A stretch of 64,000 bases of DNA from Bicyclus anynana (Eukaryota; Arthropoda; Insecta; Lepidoptera; Nymphalidae), in the NCBI RefSeq assembly GCF_947172395.1, contig NC_069108.1, positions 4,441,501 to 4,505,500 of the forward strand. The letters run 5' to 3'. Below the pieces are notes generated by a model, which was not told the origin of the DNA, did no database searches, and worked only from the letters and a program-made list of their open reading frames with translations. Below, piece by piece: positions 42,286-53,133 of this stretch. Within the stretch, counting starts at the first letter, position 1; every line of letters starts with the position of its first letter. The position numbers and the translations under genes are program-made.

Positions 42286-42658
42286 TGGGGATGATGACTA
42301 GTTTTGAATATATTTATTTATAAAATGTGACATTTTTCAATACTTGAACTATAAACATAAACGCCTAGGCGGTGCTTAGCCGGTGTTGTCTTAATTTAAG
42401 CCATTTCTGACAGGACCACATGAAACAACAAAATCTTAATCTATAAGATATTCTCACATGGCTTGAATTAATACATCACCGGCTTAGCACCGCCTTCATA
42501 CTGATCAGCAGGTAGAACATATTATGATGTTTTTTTTCAATTTTTAATTTAGTGGGTATGTTTTTAGGTTTTGAAGTCGGTTGTATTTTTTTTTATTAAA
42601 ATTTTTATTATACAAAATTGATTTACTATTAGCATACTCCTAATTTATATACAATTAA
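42286..42658 (-). mobile_element. GATGATGAC MITE split by foldback element
   Basis: ATGGGGATGATGACTAG to TAAACATAAACGC (42364), resuming with TTACTATTAGCATACTCC. The right terminus is lost. Confidence 0.75.
42365..42612. mobile_element. Foldback element, one arm
   Basis: The centre and right arm of the 25.66-kb family, ending TTTTAGGTTTTGAAGTCGG and TTGTA(T)nATTAAAA. Only the inner piece of the other arm is kept. Confidence 0.8.
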
Positions 42659-42840
42659 TAAATATTTTAATAAAAAAAATTCAACCGACTTCCAACTCAA
42701 AAATTAACCTAAACTAAAAAGCAAAAAATAACATCTTACCTATGTGCTACCTTCTGATCAGTTTGAAGACGGTGCCAAGCCAGTGATGTTTTAATTTAAG
42801 CCGTTTAAATTACAAAATTTCTGTGGTTCTTTCAGAAACG
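42659..42840. mobile_element. Foldback element, left arm, diverged
   Basis: TTCAACCGACTTCCAACTC, CTTCTGATCAGTTTGAAGAC, GGTGCCAAGCCAGTGATG. Faces the previous copy. Confidence 0.7.
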
Positions 42841-43189
42841 GCTTTATTATCCCTATATTTTCTTTGAGATTTAGAATCGGACGGAGATTCTCCGTCCAGT
42901 AGAAGTCCTCCTTTACCGGCGTTTCGTTTCGCGGCCGCCTCTCTCTCTCACCCAATCAGTCTCATTATCTTCATTAATTAATCAATTAATTACTTTTAAT
43001 TAAGTACCACTCATTAACGATGATAGAAATTCAGCTGCCTTTTTTTTCTTTTTTCTTAATTTTTGAACAGCGCTCGTCCAAATCTGTCACTTTGTGAATT
43101 CCGTAACGTATGAACGTCAGTTTAATTATTGTTGATTTTGTAATTAATTATATGTGATTTATGTGTTCATTAATTTTTAGACTAAATGA
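42841..43189. other. No gene; short palindrome
   Basis: GGACGGAGATTCTCCGTCC at 42879-42897 is a 9-bp-arm palindrome; CGGCGTTTCGTTTCGCGGCC follows. No frame. Confidence 0.45.
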
Positions 43190-43620
43190 TCATCATCACG
43201 ATCAGATGAAATACGTCCACTGCAGGACATAGACATTTTGTTATCATTATCAACCCATATTCGGCTCACTGCTGAGCTCGAGTCTCCTCACAGAATGAGA
43301 GGGGACTCGAGAGACAGGACAGTCCACCACGCTGGTCCAATGCGGATTGGCAGACTTCACACACGCAGAGAATTAAGAAAATTCTCTGGTGTGCAGGTTT
43401 CCTCACGATGTTTTCCTTCACCGATTGAGACATGTGATATTTAATTTCACGCTGGCCCAATGCTGATTGGCAGACTTCACACACGCAGAGAATTAAGAAA
43501 ATTCTCTGGTGTGCAGGTTGTTTTTTCGTCACCGTTTGAGACACGTGATATTTAATTTCTTAAAATAGAAGTAGAATTCCTTTTGTAGGGAGTGCTAAAC
43601 ACCACGATCTGCTGGTTTAT
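43190..43620 (-). mobile_element. RTE-type LINE 3' tail split by SINE A
   Basis: ATACGTCCACTGCAGGACAT then, after the SINE, CCTTTTGTAGGGAGTGCTAA. CATTTTGT/CCTTTTGT may be a worn target duplication. Confidence 0.7.
43243..43565 (-). mobile_element. SINE A with internal tandem duplication
   Basis: The CACGCTGG...TGATATTTAATTTC block occurs twice, at 43328 and 43448 (120-base period). The head is missing. Confidence 0.85.
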
Positions 43621-43683
43621 TCACTAATTTCGAGTAACGTTAATGATTCTTAAAGCATGTGACGTCATGTCTTTAAATCACAC

Positions 43684-43779
43684 CCGGGGCATGCTCCTCC
43701 AACTTTTCAGTTGTGTGCATTTTAAGAAATTAAATATCACGTGTCTCAAACGGTGAAGAAAAACATCGTGAGGAAACTT
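43684..43779 (+). mobile_element. SINE A middle fragment
   Basis: CGGGGCATGCTCCTCCAACT to CATCGTGAGGAAAC. Confidence 0.8.
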
Positions 43780-43974
43780 TTTTTAACGGCTTACTCGATA
43801 CGCGAGTTTTTGGAAATGCCTATTAGTTGGTATGCAGCCATCACGAGACGATGCTAATTATCTCTGACAACGCAGCGGGGTGTGTTCTCTCATTTACTGC
43901 TGATATACAGGGTGCTCGGATTGAGGGTTTAATGACAAATTAACGACAAACAGACGCTATCCAGCAATAGTTAA

Positions 43975-44541
43975 CAGGGATGTGACGGAGCTTCGACTCT
44001 TTTATTTTATACTTAACTAGCGGACGCCCGCGACTTCGTCCGCGTGGAATTTAATTTTTCACAAATCACTCGGGAACCATTGATTTTTCCGGAATAAAAA
44101 ATATCTATAATCTATTTCTACTTCAAATTCCAGGTTCTGTAGCCGAGTCGTGAAAGAGTAACAAACATTGATAACATCAAATCACCATCATCAGGTTTTC
44201 GCAATCGGAAATCCATGGATTTTTCCAGATAAAAAGTAACCTGTGTGTGAATCCAGAGTAAAATCTATTTCCATTCCAAATTACAGCTAAATCGCTTCAG
44301 TACTAGCGGCGTAAAAGAGTAACAAACATCCAAACATATATCCATATAAACTTTCGCGTTTATAATATTAGTAGGATTAAAAAAAATATACTAAATAATG
44401 TTTTATTGGTCCGTAAATAAAAAATCTCTCCTGGCACTACTTCTGACCCTGCCTCCGATTTCGGTTCCGACTCCGATAAATCATATTTAAAAACTCCGAC
44501 TCCTTCTTCGGTTCCGATAAATTAACTCCGTTACATCCCTG
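43975..44541. mobile_element. TIR element (hAT-like ends) with Helitron
   Basis: CAGGGATGTGACGGAG and CTCCGTTACATCCCTG are inverted; the internal tract TTCCGACTCCGATAAAT is typical of short hAT-like MITEs. A type II Helitron lies inside. The 8-bp flanks do not match, so class is tentative. Confidence 0.6.
44017..44376 (-). mobile_element. Helitron type II, nested
   Basis: CTAGCGGACGCCCGCGACTT to TTTATAATATTAGTAGGA, with A and T outside. Confidence 0.87.
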
Positions 44542-44558
44542 ATAATATATGTATATCA

Positions 44559-45258
44559 CTAGCGGACTCCCGCGACTTTGTCCTCGTGGTTTTCAGTTTT
44601 ACGCAGAACCCACGGGAACTGTCGCGGACTTTTTTTTTAGAACTTTTAAAGGGGAACAATTCTGTCATACATGATTTTTGCGAAACTCTAACCCAGAGTT
44701 TCCCAAACTTTTTTGTGTCGTAGACCCCTTGCCATGTTTTTCCGTGTTGAGTAGACCCCCTACTTATTTGATATTGATTTTCTGTATCCTACAACTTATA
44801 CAATTTTATAATTATATTTACTCCATAGTTTATTTTAAAATAATGTATATGTTTGGATGTTATAAGATAATATGATGAAAAAAATAGATACTATCAGTGT
44901 ATGTGTTATGAACTATCGTGGCAACCATTTTCATTTAATGGACCCCCAAATTTTTTTTCGCTAATATAGACCTCTTGCAGTTTGTCATAGACCCCTAGGG
45001 GTCGATATAGACCACTTTGGGGAACACTGCTCTAACCGTTTACGCAGCGTAATCTCTCAATTGGAAAACATCCCCCGATTTTGTAACATTTTTATTGGGC
45101 TTAGTGTAATAATATAGCCTATAGCCTTCCTCGATAAATGACCTATCTAACACTGAAAGACGATTTTTCAAATCGGACCAGTAGTTCCTGAGATTAGCGC
45201 GTTCAATCAAACAAACAAACAAACAAACAAACTCTTCAGCTTTATAATATTAGTATAG
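44559..45258 (-). mobile_element. Helitron split by hAT MITE
   Basis: CTAGCGGACTCCCGCGACTT at the left; AATATAGCCTATAGCCTTCC and TTTATAATATTAGTATAG at the right. It joins a type II-like 3' end to a type I-like 5' half. Confidence 0.75.
44694..45029. mobile_element. hAT-type MITE with 8-bp TSD
   Basis: A 336-bp element with ends CAGAGTTTCCCAAACTTTTT and, in reverse complement, CAGTGTTCCCCAAAGTGGTC. GTAGACCCC and GGGGTC(T/G)A blocks lie further in. The exact 8-bp duplication CTCTAACC lies at 44686-44693 and 45030-45037. No transposase. A 65-codon frame here is chance. Confidence 0.93.
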
Positions 45259-45307
45259 CAATATAATAATTGTAATAAGAAATCACGCAAACAGAGTTGC
45301 GGGTTTT

Positions 45308-45632
45308 TTTTATTCTCTACAGGTTAGCCCTTGACTACAATCTCACCTGATGGTAAGTGATGATGTAGTCTAAGATGGAAGCGGGCTAACTTGTTAGGAG
45401 GAGGATGAAAATCCACACTCCTTTCGGTTTCTACACGACATCGTACCGGAACGCTAAATCGCTTGGCGGTACGTCTTTGTCGGTAGGGTGGTAACTAGCC
45501 ACGGCCGAAGCCTCCCACCAGCCAGACCTGGACCAATTAAGAAAATCTCAATCTGCCCAGCCGGGGATCGAACCCAGGACCTCCGTTTAGTAAATCCACC
45601 GCGCATACCACTGCGCCACGGTGGCCGTCAAA
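45308..45632 (-). mobile_element. SINE B, full length
   Basis: Typical copy. The phrase AAATCACGCAAACAGA(G/A)TTG lies on its left (about 45279) and again to its right (about 45668). Confidence 0.92.
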
Positions 45633-45895
45633 ATACAATGTATTAGTATAGATACATTGTATTTAAAAATCACGCAAACAGAATTGCGGGTTTCCCTTGT
45701 ACTTTTAAAAATATATGCTCAAGTTAAATATAAATTACTAATTAGTCAGGTAGGCAAGATAGTGATCTTAATATGTAAAGTATTTACTGAAAAAAATCTA
45801 TTTTTGGAAGCAGTCGGCTCGGTTCTCTTTTGCACAACAACGCGGAGTATTATAAAAAGTTACTTTAATTGTAACTCGTAAAATGTATCATATTA
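45633..45895. other. No gene
   Basis: Contains the palindrome ATACAATGTATTAGTATAGA...TACATTGTAT. An 86-codon frame shows no domain. Confidence 0.4.
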
Positions 45896-46091
45896 TCTAT
45901 ACTAAAATTATAAAGCTAAAGAGTTTGTTAGTTTGTTTGGTTGAACGCGCTTATCTCGGGAACTACTGGTCCGATTTGAAAAATTCTTTCATTGTTAGTT
46001 AGCCCATTTATCGAGGAAGGCTATAGGCTATATATTATCCCCGCATTCCCACGGGAACGGGAAACACGCGAGTGAAACCGAAGTCAGCTAG
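45896..46091 (+). mobile_element. Helitron type I
   Basis: TCTATACTAAAATTATAAAG to GAAGTCAGCTAG. The 3' hairpin has lost its CGCGCGG half. Confidence 0.85.
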
Positions 46092-46433
46092 TGAAATTTT
46101 AGATGCGAAAGTAAGTCTGTCTGTTTGTTACCTTTTCACGGCTGAACCGATCAAGATTAATTTTGGTATAATGGTGGGACCTTGGAGCAAAACATAGGGT
46201 ACTTTTTGACCCTAAAATAAAAATAGAAGGGGCTGTAATAGGGGTTGAAAGTTTTGTATCGAAAGTCCTTCATTTTTAGAGTTACAGTTTTAAGCATTTG
46301 TTCATAAATCATGATAAAAATATGAAAAATAATGTGATTTAAGAATTTTTAAAATTGAACCTCTAAAGTGGTGAAATAGGGGTTGAAAGTTTACATTGAT
46401 TTCCACGCGGACGAAGTCGCGGGCGTCCGCTAG
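46092..46433 (+). mobile_element. Helitron type III
   Basis: Directly abuts the previous copy. GTGAAATTTTAGATGCGAAA, GGTTGAAAGTTTTGTATCGA and CACGCGGACGAAGTCGCGGG, then CGTCCGCTAG. The tandem arrangement may be one fused element. Confidence 0.75.
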
Positions 46434-46556
46434 TCTTATTATAAATGGGAAAGTGCGAGCTCAACAAAAATACAATGTTGAATTCGCGTAAAAAAAGGGT
46501 TCCGAATGATGTTATCACGTATCATTATTTAGGTACCTACAACGTTATCAAATCGT

Positions 46557-46710
46557 ACCATTCTGTATAGGACGTCTTTCAGGGATCCGCGGCAGCGCCG
46601 CAAACGACCCTTTATATCCCTGTAACTCCGAAAGCAATGATCGCAGATATCCTGTTACTTTTACTATTAGCAGACTCCTAATTTATAGACAATTTGAAAA
46701 ACTGTCATCA
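46557..46710 (-). mobile_element. GATGATGAC MITE, partial
   Basis: AGGGATCCGCGGCAGCGCCG to AAAACTGTCATCAT. The left half is missing. Confidence 0.75.
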
Positions 46711-47167
46711 TTATTATGTCTATTAAAAAAAGTTGGCGGTACGCCTTTGCTAGTAGGTTAATAAAATAAATTTAAAAAAAAAAGTAGGTTAGTAGAGCAT
46801 AGAAAATGCCTAACGGCATTAGGTTTCACCATTGTAATTTTTTATTTGTGCTATAATAAATAAACAAATAATTATACCCTGCACCAGAAATGTCGTCAAA
46901 ACTCCGCACACCCTGTACATGTAGGGAGGTATTTAAAATCAGTAATATTGAACTTGCATCGACCTGGTGTTTGTAATGAGACCATTGCGCCTGATTGAGG
47001 AATGCGCTGAAGAACCTCATTATGAATACCTGATTGGAAGAATCGAAAATTAAAAAGTTACATACCCGTCATGAAAAAATTCACGAGAAATTTACTTAAA
47101 CTGGCATCGTACGGTATGGGTGGCCTAAGGGCCGGGACATATCTGGCGGCATTTGGCATTGTCTATA
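46711..47167. other. No gene
   Basis: CACACCCTGTACATGTAGGG near 46907 resembles a mariner-type end. A 64-codon minus frame at 46826-47020 has no domain. Confidence 0.4.
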
Positions 47168-47805
47168 TACAGGATGCTCGGTAGTATTTCCCATAACTTC
47201 AAGGTGTTGACAAGTCCACTTATAGGAGCCGAACTGCATAACTAATATTTTATTATCTACAAAATCAAATAATTATGTTTCCATAAAAAGTTATTCAAAT
47301 AATACCATGGAGTCGCAGTGCCAAAAAATTTCATCGAATCATTTCACCGCCACTAGTTGCCTCGACTGGTGACAGAAGGGCTGGCTCATTGCGCAAAGGA
47401 TCAGCCTGGCTGTCCAACGGAAATGCAGCCAGAATTCTTGCCACCATTCCACGTGTGCATGATTTGTATAATTATTAGGATAATTATATTCTTGTATTCT
47501 CATTAGTATTTATTCTTTATTGTATTCTTTCTGAATAAAAAAAATATCGACTGTCCATGTAACACACGCTTTTAGGTAACAAAACGACAATGTTGCATTT
47601 AAAAATATAAATACGTGATAAAATATGTCCCTTATACCTACATTTCTTTAAGGGACACATTTTAAGATCTATTTACAAAAAAGAAATATTATTTACTCCG
47701 AAAAAACACGTTCACTTAAAACACACGTTCCTTAGAAATTTTTAAATAATTTTCCATAGAGAATATAACCCTAGAGTTGAGGGAAATTCTCCCGAGCACC
47801 CTGTA
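47168..47805. mobile_element. TIR element with L-family LINE inside
   Basis: TACAGGATGCTCGGTAGTAT at the left and, in reverse complement, TACAGGGTGCTCGGGAGAAT at the right. A TA target duplication is implied, as for Tc1/mariner relatives. A related end (TACAGGGTGCTCGGATTGAG) lies alone at about 43909. Confidence 0.75.
47307..47548 (+). mobile_element. L-family LINE 3' fragment, short
   Basis: Begins CCATGGAGTCGCAGTGCC and encodes a degraded AKKFHRIISP..VASTGDRRAG and NAARILATIPR ending; poly(A) after TTCTTTCTGAATAAA. Confidence 0.85.
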
Positions 47806-48603
47806 CAAAAGGAGATGTCCGAAATTGGGCCCACTTTTCAGAACGATACTGAAATGAAAAATGTAATAAAAATCTTGTATATTTTACTAAATTACTCCTG
47901 TACTCACTATTTCCGATGTTTCAATGCTCAAAACTCTGTATTATATTTTTAAGTACTTTTTCGGCAATAGTCTATTATGATTGTATTTTCTTTTAACTAG
48001 TTTATTATTGTTTTTTAATTACTGTTTTAGCCAAAACAAAATAAAAAAAATACTACTTATTAATAGTAGAACGATAATGAACCATTTAAGACCATTTAAA
48101 AAAAATGTCAACTAGCCTATTGTCATCAAACGGATTTTAGTATTCTTTGCATAGTAAGTCATAAAAGTATGTCCACTGATCCTTATCGTATGGATCGCAT
48201 CGTACGGATTTTATCTACCAATCGAAATTAAAAATCCGTTTGATGCATTGCGTCCGATACGTACGATGATGATATGTGGACGCCTATCATTAATCTGTCA
48301 ATTTAAAATTACAAACAGACACTTCAATTTTATTTATATTTTTATTATATAGTGTAGATTACAATCTTAGACCACTGTAGACTCAAAAACCCGATCTTGC
48401 GTAATGCGGTCGGTTGGGTGGACGTTAATAAAAATAATTAAAAAAAAAAAAAGAATGAGGTCACGAATTTCAACGGATTAATTCCGAGGCCCTTTATCGC
48501 TCGAACGAGCTCCGCCCTCTGGTACCGCCTACGTTTCGTTATTACTTACTCTTAATAAACTACTATTTTTATAATTCGCCACTTTGCTTACTTGGACTAC
48601 TGG
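47806..48603. other. No gene; MITE fragment
   Basis: 48120-48288 has inverted phrases (ATCAAACGGATTTTAG.. and ..AAAATCCGTTTGAT, GTGGACGCCTAT) shared with 15096. The rest is AT-rich. Confidence 0.45.
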
Positions 48604-48741
48604 CACAGTAGATATAACAAGCAGTATAATAACTCGGCCGTATTTTTGAAATAAATACCTACAGCCGCGCGCTCCGTAAACATGTGATAGGGCTGCCCGC
48701 CTCCAGCATTTTAATTACATTTGCCAACTTTGTGTTTCCAT
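48604..48741. repeat. 138-bp direct repeat, copy 1
   Basis: CACAGTAGATATAACAAGCA to AACTTTGTGTTTCCAT, with no difference seen from 49101-49238. It includes CAGCCGCGCGCTCCG. Confidence 0.95.
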
Positions 48742-49100
48742 TTATTTATTTATTTATTTATTATTCAACAAACAACACATTGAAATTAAGCCTAACCATA
48801 GTGCAACACAAACCACAGTTAGTTTTACTGTGCACTGGTTATTATTGCATAATACAATATTTAGGAACAAACAGAACATTATTAACAAACAGAAGAGGAT
48901 AAATACCAAGAATAATCATTATAGGGTAGTTAAATAAAAGTGTGAGTGAACCGGTGCTGCGACGCTACACAGGCTGTCCCAAAAAATAATTCTTTAGTTT
49001 CTTTAGTTTTGTGATTGTAATTTTAAATAAATCGAAACTTGGAAACCGGAATTCCACATGATAAGTTTGTGTAACTACCTAACATTATTCAAAGTAATGA
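48742..49100. other. Spacer between 138-bp repeats
   Basis: Starts with (TTTA)n and carries a piece related, inverted, to the 3.3/4.1-kb tandem unit (AAATCGAAACTTGGAAACCG). Confidence 0.6.
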
Positions 49101-49238
49101 CACAGTAGATATAACAAGCAGTATAATAACTCGGCCGTATTTTTGAAATAAATACCTACAGCCGCGCGCTCCGTAAACATGTGATAGGGCTGCCCGCCTC
49201 CAGCATTTTAATTACATTTGCCAACTTTGTGTTTCCAT
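49101..49238. repeat. 138-bp direct repeat, copy 2
   Basis: Offset 497 bases from copy 1. No TG...CA ends, so not an LTR pair. Confidence 0.95.
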
Positions 49239-49348
49239 GTAGTTTAGTTTCTGAATGGTTCTTACAACATATAAATACTCAATAATTCTCATATAGCTCG
49301 ACCCGGGATTCGAAACCAGGGCCTCCTGATCCACAACCGACTTTTTTT

Positions 49349-49675
49349 GACGACCTCCGTAGCGCAGTGGTATGCGCTGTGGATTTACAAAACGGAGGTC
49401 CTGGGTTCGATCCCCAGCTGGGCCGGTTGAGGTTTTCTTGATTGGTCCAGGTCTGGCTGGTGGGAGGCTTTGGCCGTGGCTAGTTACCACCCTACCGACA
49501 AAGACGTACCGCTGAGCGATTTAGCGTTCCGGTACGATGTCGTGTAGAAACCGAAAGGGGTTTTCATCCTCCTCCTAACAAGTTAGCCCGCTTCCATCTT
49601 AGATTGCATCATCACTTACCATCAGGTGATTATTGTAGTCAAGGGCTAACTTGTAAAGAATAAAAAAAAAAAAAA
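49349..49675 (+). mobile_element. SINE B, full length
   Basis: GACGACCTCCGTAGCGCAGT head to TTGTAAAGAATAAAAAA. A small deletion before GGTTTTCATCC. Confidence 0.92.
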
Positions 49676-49959
49676 CAACCACACACGCTAACCACTGGAC
49701 CAACGAGGTAATGTCTAATAGATCAAAATGGTTCGTCGTTAAATACTTGGTTGGTCATGCAAAACGGTATAAAAACTGTTCAGTTTAACGCAAACTGCTT
49801 CCCTAATATCCGCCGTCTACTGCGAATTGGTATTCCGTTATATTGTAATAGATCGAGGATCTGCAGTGGCCAGATCTTCGCGGACTGGATAATATCTGAA
49901 AGTTTGTCAAGCCAAACATTTATTTATTTAATTGTTTATTTATAGCATTCATGTTTCTC

Positions 49960-50232
49960 AACATATTTACCGCCGCACTGGAAGACGTCTTTAAGCTTCT
50001 GGACTGGGGCGGACTTGGCATCAACATCAATGGCGAGTACATCACTCAACTGCGGTTCGCGGATGATGTAGTCATCATGGCACAGACTCTGGATGACCTT
50101 AGTACCATGCTCAATGACCTCAGCAGCGTTTCTCAACAGGTGGGCCTGAAAATGAACATGGGCAAAACAAAAATAATGTGTAATGCTCATGTATCGCTCC
50201 ACCCAGTTATAGTTGAGAACGCTGCACTCTAA
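49960..50232 (+). pseudogene. RTE reverse transcriptase fragment
   Basis: Encodes IFTAALEDVFKLLDW, GININGEYITQLRFADDVVI and VGLKMNMGKTKIM. FADD is the catalytic motif C of the RT. The frame stops at a TAA near 50230 where the family continues VDEYIYLGH in the next frame. Later frames (MTYGSETWSL, RDRIRNEEIRRRTKVTD, LKWQWAGHIVRRADGR) are intact only in pieces. Dead. Confidence 0.88.
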
Positions 50233-50655
50233 ATTGTAGACGAATACATATACCTAGGACATGTGATCCAGTTAGGTAGGCCCAATTTCGAGACAGGTGA
50301 ACCGTCGAATCCAACTCGGCTGAGCTGCATTCGGGAAACTTCGCGACATCTTTTCGTCCGAAATTCCTCGGTGCCTGAAGACAAAAGTCTTCGAACAGTG
50401 CGTGTTGCCAGTGATGACTTATGGCTCCGAGACTTGGTCGCTAACTATGGGCCACATAAGAAGGCTCAGAGTCACACAGCGGGCGATGGAACGAGCTATG
50501 TTAGGAGTATCTCTGCGTGATCGAATCAGAAATGAGGAGATCCGCAGAAGAACTAAAGTCACCGACATGGCTCAACGAGTTGCGAAGCTGAAGTGGCAAT
50601 GGGCGGGGCACATAGTTCGAAGAGCCGATGGACGTAAGCGCAGTGTTGGCCGATT
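49960..50655 (+). mobile_element. RTE-type LINE, longest copy
   Basis: Reaches back into the reverse transcriptase. The 3' end is cut by an internal deletion after GAGCCGATGGACG, resuming at TAAGCGCAGTGTTGGCCGA. It faces the inverted copy at 50762. Confidence 0.9.
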
Positions 50656-50761
50656 ATATTATTAAGCATTAGTAACGCCCTGACAGGGCCTTATGTAACC
50701 ATACTATTAACATTAAAACTACCTGTGTTTTAGTATAAGTAGTATAAGTACATGAGTGCTA

Positions 50762-51124
50762 TCATCATCATCATCATATCAGCCGATGGACGTCCACTGC
50801 AGGACATAGGCCTTTTGTAGGGACTCCAAACATCACGATACTGAGCCGCCTGCATCCAGCGAATCCCTGCGACTCGCTTGATGTCGTCAGTCCACCTGGT
50901 GGGGGGTCGGCCAACACTGCGCTTACTAGTGCGGGTCGTCATTCCAGCACTTTGGGACCCCAACGTCCATCGGCTCTTAGTACTATGTGCCCCGCCCATT
51001 GCCACTTCAGCTTCGCAACTCGCTGAGCTATGTTGGTGACTTTGGTTCTTCTGCGGATCTCCTCATTTCTGATTCGATCACGCAGAGATACTCCTAACAT
51101 AGCTCGCTCCATCGCCCGCTGTGT
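50762..51124 (-). mobile_element. RTE-type LINE 3' end
   Basis: Minus strand from AMERAMLGVSLRDRIR to the tail. RPPTRWTDDIKRVAGIRW is intact; a base lost in DVWKS breaks the last codons. Tail (ATG)n at 50763-50778. Confidence 0.9.
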
Positions 51125-51493
51125 AAAGAATAAAAAAGCAAATTTATTTTCAACTGTCTTATGTTCAACTGATTATGTCGGAGATGCATTTTCTTGAGAA
51201 CCACCAATTTTGAATTGATGATTTTTTTTTCATGTAGGTTGAAAAACCAAAAAACACACGTCATGTAGTGTCAATTCAGTTGTCAATTTAGTGGCGTGAC
51301 GTGCGGGAGTCAGTAGCGCGATCAAAGTCGGCGGTTCAGGCAGCGCTCGGGTTTTTTGTCCAAATTGACAGCGCGGCCTCGATGCCCCGACTAACTGAGC
51401 TTGCGAGAGCCAGACGCACCTCAATTTCTAGGTTGTTCCACACATCGCAGGGTGTTGTAGGCATATGAGAGATGTTGTGATGTGCTGTCGTTC
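51125..51493. other. No gene; CpG-rich patch
   Basis: 51290-51420 is GC-rich (GTGGCGTGACGTGCGGGAG, GACAGCGCGGCCTCG). No second copy and no convincing frame. Confidence 0.4.
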
Positions 51494-51799
51494 GTTATCA
51501 ACCCATATTCGGCTCACCGCTGAGCTCAAGTTTCCTCTCAGAATGAGAGGGGTTAGGCCTTAGTCCACCACGCTGGCCCAATGCGGATTGGCAGACTTCA
51601 CACACGCAGAGAACTATGAAAATTTTTTGGTGTGCAGGTTTCCTCACGATGTTTTCCTTCACCGTTTGAGACACGTGATATTTAATTTCTTTAAATGCAC
51701 ACAACTGAAAAGTTGGAGGTGCATGCCACGGACCGGATACGAACCTATACTATCCGGAATCGGAGGCGGAAGTCATTTCCACTGGGCTATCACGGCTCT
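51494..51799 (-). mobile_element. SINE A, full length
   Basis: GTTATCAACCCATATTCGGC to GGGCTATCACGGCTC. Confidence 0.92.
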
Positions 51800-52336
51800 T
51801 CAGTTTATTCAGTGTGTTGAAATAAAAAATACGCACGTAGGAGCGTGGGCTGATAGGTTTTCAGCCTTCATATAATATTTTTAAAATGAAAATGGAACTT
51901 CAGTTATTTTGATTTTAACACAAAATTACTGAACATTTTCATGCAAATATGAAAATGTAATGGGACCAACCTGAAAGTATACTCTATCAAACAAAAAAAT
52001 TAATTTCAATCTCGACACTTAAACCTGCTACCTTTCATAACCAGCACGGTCTAACCTCCGTAAGTGGCTACTTACGTTTGGTAGGAGCATGAGGACTGGC
52101 AAACCTTAAGCCTTCGTATAATGAGGCAGGTCTGGCTGCGGCAGGCTGTCGCTCTACAATGCCTCAGTGCTGGGCAATTTACTGCGAGATGTATGCGGAG
52201 CGACAGCGCCGCGCACGGAACTGTCGCGATTGTTGCGTCAATCCATCGGATGGCAGGCCTCGACGGATTTTGTTTCTTTGACCACCTTTTACTGAAAAAT
52301 GTTATGCTGACAAATCGTAGAAGACTGTTTAGCGTA
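51800..52336. other. No gene; CpG-rich patch
   Basis: 52125-52260 (CTGCGGCAGGCTGTCGCTC, GAGCGACAGCGCCGCGC) is GC-rich with a 98-codon frame that runs into the Helitron. No domain recognised, so not called. Confidence 0.4.
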
Positions 52337-52714
52337 CTAGCGGACGCCCGCGACTTCGTCCGCGTGGAATTTAGTTTTTCACAAATCCCTCGAGAACCAT
52401 GGATTTTTCCGGGATAAAAAGTAGTCTATGTGTTAATCCAGGCTATAATATATCTTAATACCAAATTTCAGCTAACTCGGCTCAGTAGTTGAGGCGTGAA
52501 AGAGTAACAAACATTCATATCATCAAAATCTTCAGTTTTCGGAAATCTCGGGAAACCATGGATTTTTTCGGCATAAAAAGTAGCGTATGTTAATCCAGAG
52601 TAAAATCTATTTCTATTCCAATTTTCAGCTAAATTGGTTAAGTAGTAGCGGCGTTATAGAGTAACAAACATCCAAACATCCATACAAACTTTCGCGTTTA
52701 TAATATTAGTAGGA
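52337..52714 (-). mobile_element. Helitron type II
   Basis: CTAGCGGACGCCCGCGACTT to TTATAATATTAGTAGGA. The internal doubled block is present (ATGGATTTTTCCGG and ATGGATTTTTTCGG). Confidence 0.88.
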
Positions 52715-52804
52715 TAAGTCTGGTTTAGTATTATAAATTTCATTGTTACGTAATAACATATTTAGCAGAAGACTTCAAAAGTGGATTTAAAAAATAAGAT
52801 AATC

Positions 52805-53056
52805 AATGTCGAACAAAGGTTATATTTGTCAGGACAACTTAATCAACAAATTAAACGGTAACTAAAATAATACCATGAAATGACCTTGAGTGGAGTCACG
52901 CACTTGTGAACGTTGTGTGTAGGGTTAAAAGATCCTTTGACTGTTAACAAACACTCACCTTTTCCACTCAAGTCACTCTCCCCGCCTATCCCAAGTAACC
53001 CATAAAGAACTACGCCGACTTGTCCTTGTCTCCAACACCACGAGCATACTGAAGCC
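52805..53056 (-). repeat. Dispersed repeat G, copy 2
   Basis: Inverted relative of 31834-32111. On the minus strand it contains GGAAAAGGTGAGTG, a good splice-donor look-alike that is AAAAGGGGAGTG in copy 1. Confidence 0.65.
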
Positions 53057-53100
53057 GGTCGTACGACGGGCGCCTTATTCATTTTTCGCGCGCACCAAAA

Positions 53101-53133
53101 TTCCACGTGGACGAAGTCGCAGGCGTCCGCTAG
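53101..53133 (+). mobile_element. Helitron 3' end scrap
   Basis: CCACGTGGACGAAGTCGCAG then GCGTCCGCTAG before T. Confidence 0.7.

Noticed and set aside
48604..49238. LTR pair
   Set aside because: The 138-bp repeats lack TG...CA ends, flanking duplication, primer site and polypurine tract.
52121..52417. 98-codon frame as a host exon
   Set aside because: GC-rich at first but it runs straight into the reversed end of a Helitron, and no domain is recognisable.
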